A stretch of 64,000 bases of DNA from Rheinheimera sp. UJ63 (lineage in GTDB: Bacteria; Pseudomonadota; Gammaproteobacteria; Enterobacterales; Alteromonadaceae): contig NZ_JAKGTQ010000004.1 of NCBI RefSeq assembly GCF_021568285.1, positions 124,001 through 188,000 of the forward strand, written 5' to 3'. The first letter of the stretch is position 1. Each line of letters begins with the position of its first letter. The notes below the pieces were generated by a model. It did not search any database and was not told where the DNA came from. It saw nothing but the letters and a program-made list of their open reading frames with translations. Below, one piece after another: positions 44,826 through 53,791 of the stretch. Both the position numbers and the translations under genes were made by a program.

Positions 44826-47800
44826 ATGCCAAAACGTACCGATATAAAAAGTATTCTGATTTTAGGCGCTGGCCCGATCGTCATTGGCCAAGCCTGTGAA
44901 TTTGACTATTCAGGCGCACAAGCCTGTAAAGCTTTAAAAGAAGAAGGTTATCGAGTTATTTTAGTTAACTCTAACCCCGCGACTATCATGACTGATCCAG
45001 AAATGGCTGATGCGACCTACATCGAGCCTATTCATTGGCAAGTGGTAGAAAAAATCATTGAAAAAGAACGCCCTTGTGCGGTACTGCCTACCATGGGCGG
45101 GCAAACTGCATTGAACTGTGCGTTAGAGTTAGAACGCCAAGGTGTTCTGGCAAAATATAACGTGGAAATGATTGGTGCTACCGCTGACGCCATCGATAAA
45201 GCAGAAGATAGAAATCGCTTTGATAAAGCGATGCGCTCAATTGGTTTAGCCTGCCCACGTGCCGGTTTTGCTCATTCCATGGAAGAAGCTTATCAGGTAC
45301 TCGATGATATCGGTTTCCCTTGTATTATTCGCCCATCGTTCACAATGGGTGGCTCGGGCGGTGGTATTGCTTATAACCGCGAAGAGTTTGAAGAAATTTG
45401 TACCCGTGGTTTAGATCTGTCTCCGACCAAAGAGCTGTTAATCGACGAATCGTTGATTGGTTGGAAAGAATACGAAATGGAAGTGGTACGCGACAAAAAC
45501 GATAACTGTATTATTGTATGTGCCATCGAAAACTTTGATCCTATGGGTGTGCATACCGGTGATTCGATCACTGTGGCGCCAGCGCAAACACTGACCGACA
45601 AAGAATACCAAATTATGCGTAATGCTTCGTTAGCGGTATTGCGTGAAATTGGCGTAGAAACGGGTGGTTCAAACGTACAATTTGGTATTAATCCAGCAGA
45701 TGGCCGTATGGTCATTATTGAAATGAACCCACGGGTATCGCGCTCGTCGGCATTAGCTTCCAAAGCAACCGGTTTTCCTATTGCTAAAGTTGCCGCCAAG
45801 TTGGCTATCGGTTACACCTTAGATGAATTGGCTAACGACATTACGGGCGGGATCACGCCGGCTTCATTTGAGCCAAGTATCGATTATGTTGTAACTAAAA
45901 TTCCACGTTTTAACTTTGAAAAATTTGCTGGCGCTAACGACCGCTTAACGACCCAAATGAAATCGGTTGGTGAAGTCATGGCGATTGGTCGTAACCAACA
46001 AGAGTCGTTACAAAAAGCGCTACGCGGTTTAGAGATTGGTGTATCGGGCTTAGATCCGATTATTGATATCAATGCACCAGAAGCGAAAGAAAAAATCATT
46101 CGCGAATTACGTGAGCCTGGCGCACATCGTATTTGGTACATTGCCGATGCATTCCGTTTTGGTATGACCTTAGATGACATTTACAACCTAACCAAAATTG
46201 ACCACTGGTTCTTAGTGCAAATTGAAGACTTAGTGAAAGAAGAACTGGCTCTAGGTACTGATGGCTATGCGGCCTTAGACGAAGCACGTTTATCTCGCTT
46301 AAAACGCAAAGGTTTTGCTGATGCTCGTATTGCTGACGTTTTAGGTGTGAGTGAAACCGAAGTACGCAAAAAACGTTATAGCTACGGTTTACACCCAGTG
46401 TACAAGCGGGTAGATACCTGTGCCGCGGAATTTGCCTCTAACACCGCTTATATGTACAGCACCTATGATGAAGAGTGTGAAGCGGCACCTACCGATCGTG
46501 AGAAAATCATGATTATCGGTGGCGGGCCAAACCGTATCGGCCAAGGTATCGAATTTGATTACTGTTGTGTGCATGCGGCTTTGGCGTTACGTGAAGACGG
46601 TTACGAAACTATAATGGTCAACTGTAACCCAGAAACCGTTTCAACCGATTATGACACCTCAGATCGCCTGTATTTTGAATCTATCACCTTGGAAGACGTA
46701 CTGGAAATCGTACGCAAAGAACAGCCTAAAGGGGTAATTGTGCAATACGGTGGCCAAACGCCATTGAAATTAGCCCGTGCCTTAGAAGCCAACGGTGTGC
46801 CAATTATTGGTACTTCGCCAGATGCGATAGACCGTGCTGAAGACCGTGAGCGCTTCCAACAAGCCGTCACTCGTTTAGGCTTAAAGCAGCCTAAAAACGT
46901 CACGGTAACGAGCTTTGATGAAGCGATCGCCAAAGCACCAGAAATCGGTTATCCGATGGTGGTTCGCCCGTCTTATGTTTTAGGTGGCCGCGCCATGGAA
47001 ATCGTTTATGACGAGCAGGATTTACGCCGTTATATGAACGAAGCGGTTAGCGTATCAAATGACTCGCCAGTCTTATTAGATAACTTCTTAGATGATGCGA
47101 TTGAAGTCGACATTGATGCTATTTGTGATGGTAGCGAAGTGATTATCGGCGGCATTATGGAACACATCGAGCAAGCCGGTGTGCATTCGGGCGATTCTGC
47201 CTGTACCTTACCACCACACAGCTTATCGCAAGCCATTCAAGATGTGATGCGCGAGCAAGTGAAAAAGCTGGCGTTAGAGTTAGGCGTGGTCGGCTTAATG
47301 AATACCCAGTTTGCGGTTAAAGATAACGAAGTTTACTTAATTGAAGTGAACCCACGAGCGGCACGTACCGTACCCTTCGTTTCTAAAGCAACGGGTGTCG
47401 CAATTGCTAAAGTGGGGGCACGCTGTATGGCGGGTAAGTCGTTAGCCGAGCAGGGTATCACCAAAGAAATTATTCCACCGTTTTTCTCAGTGAAAGAAGT
47501 GATGATCCCGTTTAACAAATTCCCAGGTGTCGATCCTATTCTTGGCCCTGAGATGCGTTCAACGGGTGAAGTGATGGGCATTGGCGATACGTTCGCCGAA
47601 GCCTTTGCTAAAGCTGAGTTAGGCTGTGGCACGCTGATTCCAACGGGTGGCCGTGCCTTGCTTTCTGTACGTGACAGCGATAAAGTGCGCATCGTTGAAC
47701 TGGCTAAACTAATGGTTGAATCGGGTTTCGAGTTAGATGCCAGTGGTGGTACAGCCAAAGCATTAGCGGATGCGGGTATTCCATGTCGGGTTGTTAACAA

Positions 47801-48047
47801 GGTATTTGAAGGTCGGCCTCATATGCTTGACCGTATCAAAAACGGCGAGTATAGCTATATTGTTAACACCACTGAAGGTCGTCAGGCGATTGAAGACTCT
47901 AAAGTACTGCGTCGCGGTGCCTTACAGCACAAAGCGAACTACACTACGACCTTGAATGCCGCTTTTGCTACTGTCAAAGCGAATGCTGCCAGTGCCTTTG
48001 CTAACGTAAATTCTATTCAGGAATTGCATAAGAGAGTAAACGGATGA
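44826..48047 (+). CDS. carB: Carbamoyl-phosphate synthase large subunit
   Basis: 1073 residues, normal length. Two homologous halves each have an ATP-grasp unit: the first opens with [20 protein letters not shown], the second (about residue 560) with [19 protein letters not shown]. The C-terminal allosteric MGS-like domain (about 940-1073) normally senses UMP, IMP and ornithine. It makes carbamoyl phosphate from bicarbonate, two ATP and ammonia from CarA. The last bases overlap the greA start (ATGA), so greA is co-translated. Confidence 0.98.
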   Translation: MPKRTDIKSILILGAGPIVIGQACEFDYSGAQACKALKEEGYRVILVNSNPATIMTDPEMADATYIEPIHWQVVEKIIEKERPCAVLPTMGGQTALNCALELERQGVLAKYNVEMIGATADAIDKAEDRNRFDKAMRSIGLACPRAGFAHSMEEAYQVLDDIGFPCIIRPSFTMGGSGGGIAYNREEFEEICTRGLDLSPTKELLIDESLIGWKEYEMEVVRDKNDNCIIVCAIENFDPMGVHTGDSITVAPAQTLTDKEYQIMRNASLAVLREIGVETGGSNVQFGINPADGRMVIIEMNPRVSRSSALASKATGFPIAKVAAKLAIGYTLDELANDITGGITPASFEPSIDYVVTKIPRFNFEKFAGANDRLTTQMKSVGEVMAIGRNQQESLQKALRGLEIGVSGLDPIIDINAPEAKEKIIRELREPGAHRIWYIADAFRFGMTLDDIYNLTKIDHWFLVQIEDLVKEELALGTDGYAALDEARLSRLKRKGFADARIADVLGVSETEVRKKRYSYGLHPVYKRVDTCAAEFASNTAYMYSTYDEECEAAPTDREKIMIIGGGPNRIGQGIEFDYCCVHAALALREDGYETIMVNCNPETVSTDYDTSDRLYFESITLEDVLEIVRKEQPKGVIVQYGGQTPLKLARALEANGVPIIGTSPDAIDRAEDRERFQQAVTRLGLKQPKNVTVTSFDEAIAKAPEIGYPMVVRPSYVLGGRAMEIVYDEQDLRRYMNEAVSVSNDSPVLLDNFLDDAIEVDIDAICDGSEVIIGGIMEHIEQAGVHSGDSACTLPPHSLSQAIQDVMREQVKKLALELGVVGLMNTQFAVKDNEVYLIEVNPRAARTVPFVSKATGVAIAKVGARCMAGKSLAEQGITKEIIPPFFSVKEVMIPFNKFPGVDPILGPEMRSTGEVMGIGDTFAEAFAKAELGCGTLIPTGGRALLSVRDSDKVRIVELAKLMVESGFELDASGGTAKALADAGIPCRVVNKVFEGRPHMLDRIKNGEYSYIVNTTEGRQAIEDSKVLRRGALQHKANYTTTLNAAFATVKANAASAFANVNSIQELHKRVNG

Positions 48048-48520
48048 GCTTAATTCCAATGACAGTGCAAGGCGCAGAAGCGCTGCGCATTGAACTGAAT
48101 GAGTTAAAAAGTGTAAAACGGCCTGCGGTAATTCAAGCTATCGCTGAAGCACGTGCGCACGGCGATTTAAAAGAAAACGCCGAATATCACGCGGCTCGCG
48201 AACAGCAAGGTTTTATTGAAGGGCGTATTCAGGATATTGAAGGCAAATTATCCAATGTGCAGATCATCGATGTCACTAAGTTGCCTAACACGGGTAAAGT
48301 GATTTTCGGTTCAACGGTAACCATTCTTAATCTGGAAACAGAAGAAGAAATGACTTACCGCATTGTGGGTGATGATGAAGCGGATATAAAAAATAATCTG
48401 ATTTCAGTTAACTCACCGATTGCACGGGGTTTAATTGGCAAAGTAGCCGATGACGTGGCGAATATCACCACGCCTAAAGGCGTGGTTGAATTTGAAATTG
48501 TTGACGTGAAATACCTGTAA
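48044..48520 (+). CDS. greA: Transcription elongation factor GreA
   Basis: 158 residues. The N-terminal coiled coil has [20 protein letters not shown] and the tip acidic pair in [17 protein letters not shown]; the C-terminal domain includes [10 protein letters not shown]. It inserts into the RNA polymerase secondary channel and stimulates cleavage of backtracked RNA. Its start overlaps the carB stop by 4 nt, the same carAB-greA order found in many gammaproteobacteria. Confidence 0.97.
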   Translation: MSLIPMTVQGAEALRIELNELKSVKRPAVIQAIAEARAHGDLKENAEYHAAREQQGFIEGRIQDIEGKLSNVQIIDVTKLPNTGKVIFGSTVTILNLETEEEMTYRIVGDDEADIKNNLISVNSPIARGLIGKVADDVANITTPKGVVEFEIVDVKYL

Positions 48521-48562
48521 TAACGCGACAACTCACTTGAGCAACCCTGTTGTCTCAAACGT

Positions 48563-48592
48563 AAAAACGCCAGCATCTTCGCTGGCGTTTTT
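48563..48592. terminator. Bidirectional terminator after greA
   Basis: CGCCAGC (48568-48574) and GCTGGCG (48581-48587) form a 7-bp stem with a 6-nt loop, A5 before and T5 after. It separates greA from the convergent sigma-factor gene. Confidence 0.9.
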
Positions 48593-48620
48593 GTTTCTAA
48601 CGGCTAACTGACTGCCATGT

Positions 48621-49775
48621 TTAACCGAAAAACCAGCGGCCGTTTTTGATCAGGCCAGCAATCAAGCCGGCAAAGCCAGCTGTTGTTCCACCGAGCATCC
48701 CAAACCAACACCAGAGTAGATTATTGCGATACTGCCGTTTTGCTGGTGTACTCTGCGCTGCTTTTGCCAACAAGCGTGGTTTAATCGTTTGCCATACCCG
48801 AACTTGTAAATACGCTACGCCGGTCATAAAAAGGCCAAAGGCCAGCAGCGGTGCTATGGCACCGGCGGTAAATTCGTATGCTGCAGCCAGTAATAAGCCT
48901 GAGAGGCCAACCCAAACCAAAGCCTGATTGCGATAACGTAATAAGCGATTACGCTCGGTATCGCTGGCAGCGTTTTTTAGTGGCGCGCGCATGCCCAGCA
49001 ACACACCAAGCATGCCGCCGAGCGCGCCAAGTAGTGCTCCACTCAATAGCCAGCCAAATTTTGCCAAGCCGCTGCTGTGTGCTGTCATGGCACTAGCGGT
49101 CGCGGCAGCTGCAGGTGGGCTACCGATCAGTAAAGCACTGATGATGGCGCTAGTTAAGCCGATGTTTGGCGCCGTGCTTAAAATCAGCTTACCGTAACGG
49201 TTTAGTAGCTGTGTTTTTAACAACTCACGTACCCGTTGCAGCTTTTTACGTACGCTATTTTCGGTTATGCCTAGTAACGCCGCGACCTGCTGGCTATTTT
49301 GCTCTTCCCGATAAAACAGCAGTACAATTTCACGACTTTCACTCGGTAATTCGGCTAAAAACTCGCGGATAATATCGGCTTGCTCGTCGCGAAGTAACTC
49401 TTCATCGGGAAAGGTGTCACTAGCAAAAGCGGCGAGCAAGGTTTCGGCTTTCTCACCACGCTCGATACGATGCTCTTGCCGTTCGCGTAAATAGCTATAA
49501 GCACGGTAGCGCGTAATTTGACGAAGCCAAGGCAAAAAACTGGTGGTGTTTTGTAAGCTACTCAGTTGTTGCCAAGCCGCAATAAATACCTGCTGGCAAA
49601 TATCCTCACTGGCATCCAAGTCTTGCACAATGGCTAAGGCAATGCTGCTGACACTGTTTTGGCAGCGCTGAATTAATCGGCCAAAAGCCTGCATATCACC
49701 TGCGATGGCTGCCATCACATCAGGCTGTAATTGTTGTTCTAGGGTGTTTTTTGGGCTCAGTTGTGCATGGTGCAT
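48621..49775 (-). CDS. ECF sigma factor with C-terminal membrane domain
   Basis: 384 residues. Sigma-70 region 2 lies at about 20-95 (ALAIVQDLDASEDICQQVFI, then LPWLRQITRYRAYSYLR). Region 4 lies at about 135-195 (LAELPSESREIVLLFYREEQ, then VAALLGITENSVRKKLQRVR). After residue 200 there are about five hydrophobic helices separated by short basic loops. Ordinary ECF factors stop near 190 residues, so this one carries its own membrane anchor, probably in place of a separate anti-sigma factor. It is the second gene of an operon, 4 bp after the alpha/beta hydrolase gene. No promoter consensus can be assigned. Confidence 0.82.
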   Translation of the reverse strand: MHHAQLSPKNTLEQQLQPDVMAAIAGDMQAFGRLIQRCQNSVSSIALAIVQDLDASEDICQQVFIAAWQQLSSLQNTTSFLPWLRQITRYRAYSYLRERQEHRIERGEKAETLLAAFASDTFPDEELLRDEQADIIREFLAELPSESREIVLLFYREEQNSQQVAALLGITENSVRKKLQRVRELLKTQLLNRYGKLILSTAPNIGLTSAIISALLIGSPPAAAATASAMTAHSSGLAKFGWLLSGALLGALGGMLGVLLGMRAPLKNAASDTERNRLLRYRNQALVWVGLSGLLLAAAYEFTAGAIAPLLAFGLFMTGVAYLQVRVWQTIKPRLLAKAAQSTPAKRQYRNNLLWCWFGMLGGTTAGFAGLIAGLIKNGRWFFG

Positions 49776-49779
49776 GCCA

Positions 49780-50739
49780 TTACTCCTTTAATGCCACACG
49801 CAGCTGAGCGATAAACCACTCGGGTTCATCCAGCATGATAAAATGGCGACTGTCAGTATTCATCAGTAGTTTTGCATTAGCAATAGACTCAATTTGTTGT
49901 TGGTACAGTGCTGCTGCCAGCACTTGCTGATCCGGTGCTAGCGCTCCACTGGCGCCAAGTAAGTAGACTTGGCTTGTTATTGCTGTCACTTGCGGTCGTA
50001 AATCGGTGGTTAATAGTTCATACATAGCTTGGCCGACTGTCTGGCTATCCGAGGCCGCGGCCATGTCCAACACTAATTGTTGATGTTCTGCAGATCGCGC
50101 CTGAATAGCGATGCCTTGTGTTGCAACGGCTTTTAATTGTGCGCTAGAAAGCTGTTGATAGTAGGCTTTTAATTGCAGTGCTTGTGCTTGCATGTCGGCC
50201 ACTTGCGTTGCTGAGTTGCGGCTAAAAATCGGCGCGATATAAGGCAAACCATCTACCGCGATAACGGTGCCAATCTGCTTAGGAGCAGAACTTGCCAATG
50301 AAAAAGCGAGAAAAGCGCCTAGGCTATGGCCAATCACTGCTGGCTGTTGCAGTTGCTGCTCTGTCACATAACCCAGCAGCTCTTGCTGCACTTTGGGTAA
50401 AAACTCACCATCCAGAGTGCTAGGCGTACCAGCAAAACCGGCTAAGCTAATCAGATGTAATTGAAAATCGGCTTGCAAGGCGCTAACTGTGCTTTGCCAA
50501 ACACGGCGGTCCGACATTAAACCGGGAATGATTAAAACCGGTTTACCTTGTCCTACCACCTCAACGGTAAAACTTACCCTCGGTTGCGGTTGCTCAATCG
50601 CTTTGATTTGCGGTGCTACCGCACCACCTATAATGGTTAGGACAATGGCAAAGTAGGTCCAAAAGCTTGGTTTGTTTTGCTGAGTTTTTTTGGCAATGTT
50701 GTTGTTAGCGTTTTGGTTTGTGTGCTGTGGTGCGTTCAT
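49780..50739 (-). CDS. Alpha/beta hydrolase, membrane-anchored
   Basis: 319 residues. A polar N-terminus of about 25 residues precedes one membrane helix (SFWTYFAIVLTIIGGAVA), then a periplasmic alpha/beta-hydrolase fold: oxyanion strand PVLIIPGLMSDRRVW, nucleophile elbow GHSLGAF (Ser about 140), a late Asp region and the catalytic His in SRHFIMLDEP near 305. The substrate is unknown. It immediately precedes the membrane-tailed sigma factor gene and may sense or release its signal; that role is inference. Confidence 0.83.
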   Translation of the reverse strand: MNAPQHTNQNANNNIAKKTQQNKPSFWTYFAIVLTIIGGAVAPQIKAIEQPQPRVSFTVEVVGQGKPVLIIPGLMSDRRVWQSTVSALQADFQLHLISLAGFAGTPSTLDGEFLPKVQQELLGYVTEQQLQQPAVIGHSLGAFLAFSLASSAPKQIGTVIAVDGLPYIAPIFSRNSATQVADMQAQALQLKAYYQQLSSAQLKAVATQGIAIQARSAEHQQLVLDMAAASDSQTVGQAMYELLTTDLRPQVTAITSQVYLLGASGALAPDQQVLAAALYQQQIESIANAKLLMNTDSRHFIMLDEPEWFIAQLRVALKE

Positions 50740-50869
50740 GATAAATCCTTAGTTAGTGGTGATGACCTAACTAAGTCGCATCAACCTCAGCAGTTGTGAC
50801 AAATTATTTTAATTATTTTTAATAAACGCGATAACGGGTCTTACCGCGTTCCAGATAGGGTGGTTGTAA

Positions 50870-52027
50870 TTAGCTGGAAATAAAAATCAGGGGTAAAGTT
50901 GTTCCTGGGATCCCGCTATCTGCCATGATGGTTGATAGCCACAGTAACACTGCTAATAAACATAGGTAACTGACAATGGTTATTAATATGCCTGTATTAC
51001 TCATAGGTAAAACGTTTTTTGCTTGTTCATCTGCTTCAAACCATAAATCTAGCGTACCGAGTAGGCCAAACAGCATTAACAGATAAAAACCAAAGTACCA
51101 TGCGGCGAATGACAAACTGCCAGTAATGAATAATAACGCTAGTTTGGCTGCTTTTCCGTTACGGCTATAAACAGCGGCTTGGATAACGCGCCCCCCATCT
51201 AATGGCACCATGGGCAATAAGTTAAATAGGTTAAGTAATAAACTGATGGCAGCAAATAATGCTAAGGCGGCATGATGCGTTTCAAGCCAAAGCCCGTAGG
51301 CGATGACGGCACCTAAGGTACCAAAAGCCGGGCCGGCAACAGCAATCTTAAAGTCTTGCCAACGACTGGTCGCGCGTTCACTGACTGCAACTCCGCCAAC
51401 AAACGGCAGTAAATAGACCCCTTTAACCTTAAGGCCGGAGCGCTTCATCGCATAAACATGGCCATACTCGTGAATAATTAATGCGGCAATTAAGCCTACA
51501 GCAAATTCTAGATTAAATAGCCAAGCCCAGCCAGCAAGAGATGTACCTGCTAGCGCAGCCTTTATCGCTCCCGCACTTTTTGACAGCTTAACTAACACTA
51601 AACCGATCACGAAAAAGGGTTTAAACCCTTTTTTTAGTAAAGAAGGGGTGGTTGATTGCTGCACTTCAGTCTGCTCATTAAGCACTGATGTTTGCTCAGT
51701 TCGTGCGGTTACTTTTTCTGCGGATGAAAGTTTGCTTTCTAATTTGTGCAGCCATGCAGGTGGCCTGGCGACCGTTTCGCCCTCGCACAACAATGTTTCA
51801 GGTGTTTCTAGCCAGTAATGCACCTGGTTATTTCGTATGGCTAGCTTGAAGTGCAAGCGCACTGGGCCATGTTTAGGGCACAAAAAACGGTGATCATAGC
51901 TATGACTTAATAACGCTCGCCCTTCAGAGACGAGAACACCATTACGCCAGACTTGCTCTTTACCAAAGTTATTTCCTTTGATCCGATAATGGTCTTGGTC
52001 ATGGCAGAATTCAAATAACGTTTGCAT
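50870..52027 (-). CDS. Site-2-protease-family (M50) intramembrane metalloprotease
   Basis: 385 residues. The N-terminal 130 residues are soluble with several His/Cys (CPKHGP). Membrane helices start near 165. The zinc motif HEYGH is at 186-190, and the second M50 motif, NLLPMVPLDGG, is near 268-278 with the third ligand Asp. Such proteases cut transmembrane anti-sigma factors or anchored regulators. It lies upstream on the same strand as the hydrolase and the membrane-tailed sigma factor (130-bp gap), so a role in releasing that sigma factor is attractive but unproven. Confidence 0.85.
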   Translation of the reverse strand: MQTLFEFCHDQDHYRIKGNNFGKEQVWRNGVLVSEGRALLSHSYDHRFLCPKHGPVRLHFKLAIRNNQVHYWLETPETLLCEGETVARPPAWLHKLESKLSSAEKVTARTEQTSVLNEQTEVQQSTTPSLLKKGFKPFFVIGLVLVKLSKSAGAIKAALAGTSLAGWAWLFNLEFAVGLIAALIIHEYGHVYAMKRSGLKVKGVYLLPFVGGVAVSERATSRWQDFKIAVAGPAFGTLGAVIAYGLWLETHHAALALFAAISLLLNLFNLLPMVPLDGGRVIQAAVYSRNGKAAKLALLFITGSLSFAAWYFGFYLLMLFGLLGTLDLWFEADEQAKNVLPMSNTGILITIVSYLCLLAVLLWLSTIMADSGIPGTTLPLIFISS

Positions 52028-52127
52028 ATTTAATGTTAAAAAAGGGTAATAAATATGCGTAGTTTAGCAGCGGGGGTTAGAAAAGACAGGCTGGCTTGGT
52101 TAAAAATATCGCTCAGTGAGCAAGGCG

Positions 52128-52201
52128 TGGAGCGGGTGGCGGGAATCGAACCCGTGTCTAAACCTTGGGAAGGTCTCATTCTACCATTGAACTACACCCG
52201 C
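52128..52201 (-). tRNA. tRNA-Gly (anticodon CCC)
   Basis: On the minus strand the acceptor GCGGGTG (from 52201) pairs with CACCCGC, the D-arm is GTTCAATGGTAGAAT, the anticodon loop is TTCCCAA (anticodon CCC), the T-arm is CGGGTTCGATTCCCG, and TCCA ends the gene at 52128. CCA is encoded. All four stems close. The rest of the 52028-52404 gap contains only a 10-bp tandem repeat (52325-52344). Confidence 0.96.
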
Positions 52202-52404
52202 GCTCTGTCGCTAAATTATAACTGCTAAGACCTGAAGTCAACTGCTATAAAGTGTGTTTTACCGCGTCGGCTGCTGCATAGATGGCCGTTGTAACCACCA
52301 AAAAAGACGCACCTTAGCTGCGCAAAGCTGAGTAAAGCTGAGTAAAGAAGCTTAAATTAAGTGCTTAGCCTGCTCCATCTAAGTGACTTACCTGTCCACC
52401 CGCC

Positions 52405-53622
52405 TTAATTCGGCGTGGTTAAAATCACGAGCACACCACTCCAATCTAGGCTACGGCTTTTATTACCGATAGGCGCGATTTCAACGCCGGTGTAAATACC
52501 CAGCAAAGGGATCTTTGCTGCAGTTAACTGTTGCTGCAGTTCGCGCGCTTCTTGCGGGGTGGCTATGCGCCCAGCACAATCAAAATACAGAGCCACAATA
52601 GGAGTGTGTTGGTCTTGTTTGATTTGCGTGAGCAAGGCACGGGTTTGTTTAGCGGTTTGTGCAACAATATGCTGTGGATCGCGCTGCATAATCTGAATTT
52701 GCATGCCTTCACGAAAATCTGGTTCAAATAAGATTATCCCTTCATCATTTGGCAGTATGCCATTGATGAGGCGTGTAACATAAGAAGAACTGTAATCGGG
52801 CTTACCAGAAGTTGCGCCATTAAAGCCTAAGGCCAGTTCGGTCACCGGTGTTTGCCTACGCCAATCTGAGCTACCGGTTACCCGATCGATAACCTGGGTA
52901 ACGGGCTCATCGTTCAATTGATACAGAAATTGTTCAAAAATCTTGGTAATGGTAAAACGCTCAGCACTGAGCGGTGAACACCCATGCATATTGCTGATAT
53001 AGGGTTTAACATGGCCGCTGATCAGTAAAGCTGTCGCGAGCTGGCTTTGCACTTGTGAATCGTAAAACAATTTAGTGGAGCTAAATTCTTGATCGGCGAG
53101 TAAGCCGGCGCCTGCAATAGGGACCTTTATCGGTAAAGTGTTATAGAGGCCGTTAAGTATTGGACGTGAAGCATTTAATACGGCTGGGTTTTGCAAATTA
53201 CCGGCGTAACGCACTGAATCAAAAAATAACAGGAGGAGAGCAGGTGATACCACTTGTTGCAGTTTCGCCCCTAACTGTTGCCCAGCTAAAAACGGGTTCT
53301 GGGCGATCAGCTGTGAGCAAGCACGACTAAATGTAATATTGTCGTTATCCGATACTATTGCTAAGGCGGCCGCGGGAGCTCCTTCGATCATAATCTGATC
53401 GTGGCTGATAATACCTGCAGCTGAACCTCCCAAGATGATGGTATCTGTGCCGCAGACTAATCGGGCGCCATCTAATAAGCGTTGATAATCAGTTTTTGCT
53501 GTGCAAAACAGCAGTAGAAGCTGTGCAGCAGAACGGCCGGTTTGGGCAATAGCTTCACGAGCAAGTTGTTGACCTGCGGCAAAAGCCGCATTGGTCTGAG
53601 AGAACGCAATCCCTGCGAACAT
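52405..53622 (-). CDS. FIST domain signal-transduction protein
   Basis: 405 residues with FIST-N (about 25-220, containing TDTIILGGSAAGIIS and NDNITFSRACSQ) and FIST-C (about 230-385, with LILFEPDFREG-like IILFEPDFREGMQI and VALYFDCAGR). FIST proteins are thought to bind small ligands such as amino acids and often occur beside kinases or GGDEF proteins. It is a single gene here, divergent from the DUF2339 gene. No signal peptide or membrane helix is present, so it is cytoplasmic. Confidence 0.83.
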   Translation of the reverse strand: MFAGIAFSQTNAAFAAGQQLAREAIAQTGRSAAQLLLLFCTAKTDYQRLLDGARLVCGTDTIILGGSAAGIISHDQIMIEGAPAAALAIVSDNDNITFSRACSQLIAQNPFLAGQQLGAKLQQVVSPALLLLFFDSVRYAGNLQNPAVLNASRPILNGLYNTLPIKVPIAGAGLLADQEFSSTKLFYDSQVQSQLATALLISGHVKPYISNMHGCSPLSAERFTITKIFEQFLYQLNDEPVTQVIDRVTGSSDWRRQTPVTELALGFNGATSGKPDYSSSYVTRLINGILPNDEGIILFEPDFREGMQIQIMQRDPQHIVAQTAKQTRALLTQIKQDQHTPIVALYFDCAGRIATPQEARELQQQLTAAKIPLLGIYTGVEIAPIGNKSRSLDWSGVLVILTTPN

Positions 53623-53791
53623 AGTTTAATCCTTTTGTCACAAAACCTTCATTACTACGTAAGCGATGAAAAGCTAGCTCACTGCTCAGTATAGAATATT
53701 TCTGTAAACAGATTGTATCATTAACAATGATATATTGGTAATTCGGCGAAACTCCCTTATGCTAAGTAAAAATGTGTTGATGGTCTGAGCT

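Noticed and set aside
52325-52344. Tandem AAGCTGAGTA repeat as the start of a repeat array
   Set aside because: Only two 10-bp copies exist, with no further units; it is probably a chance duplication.
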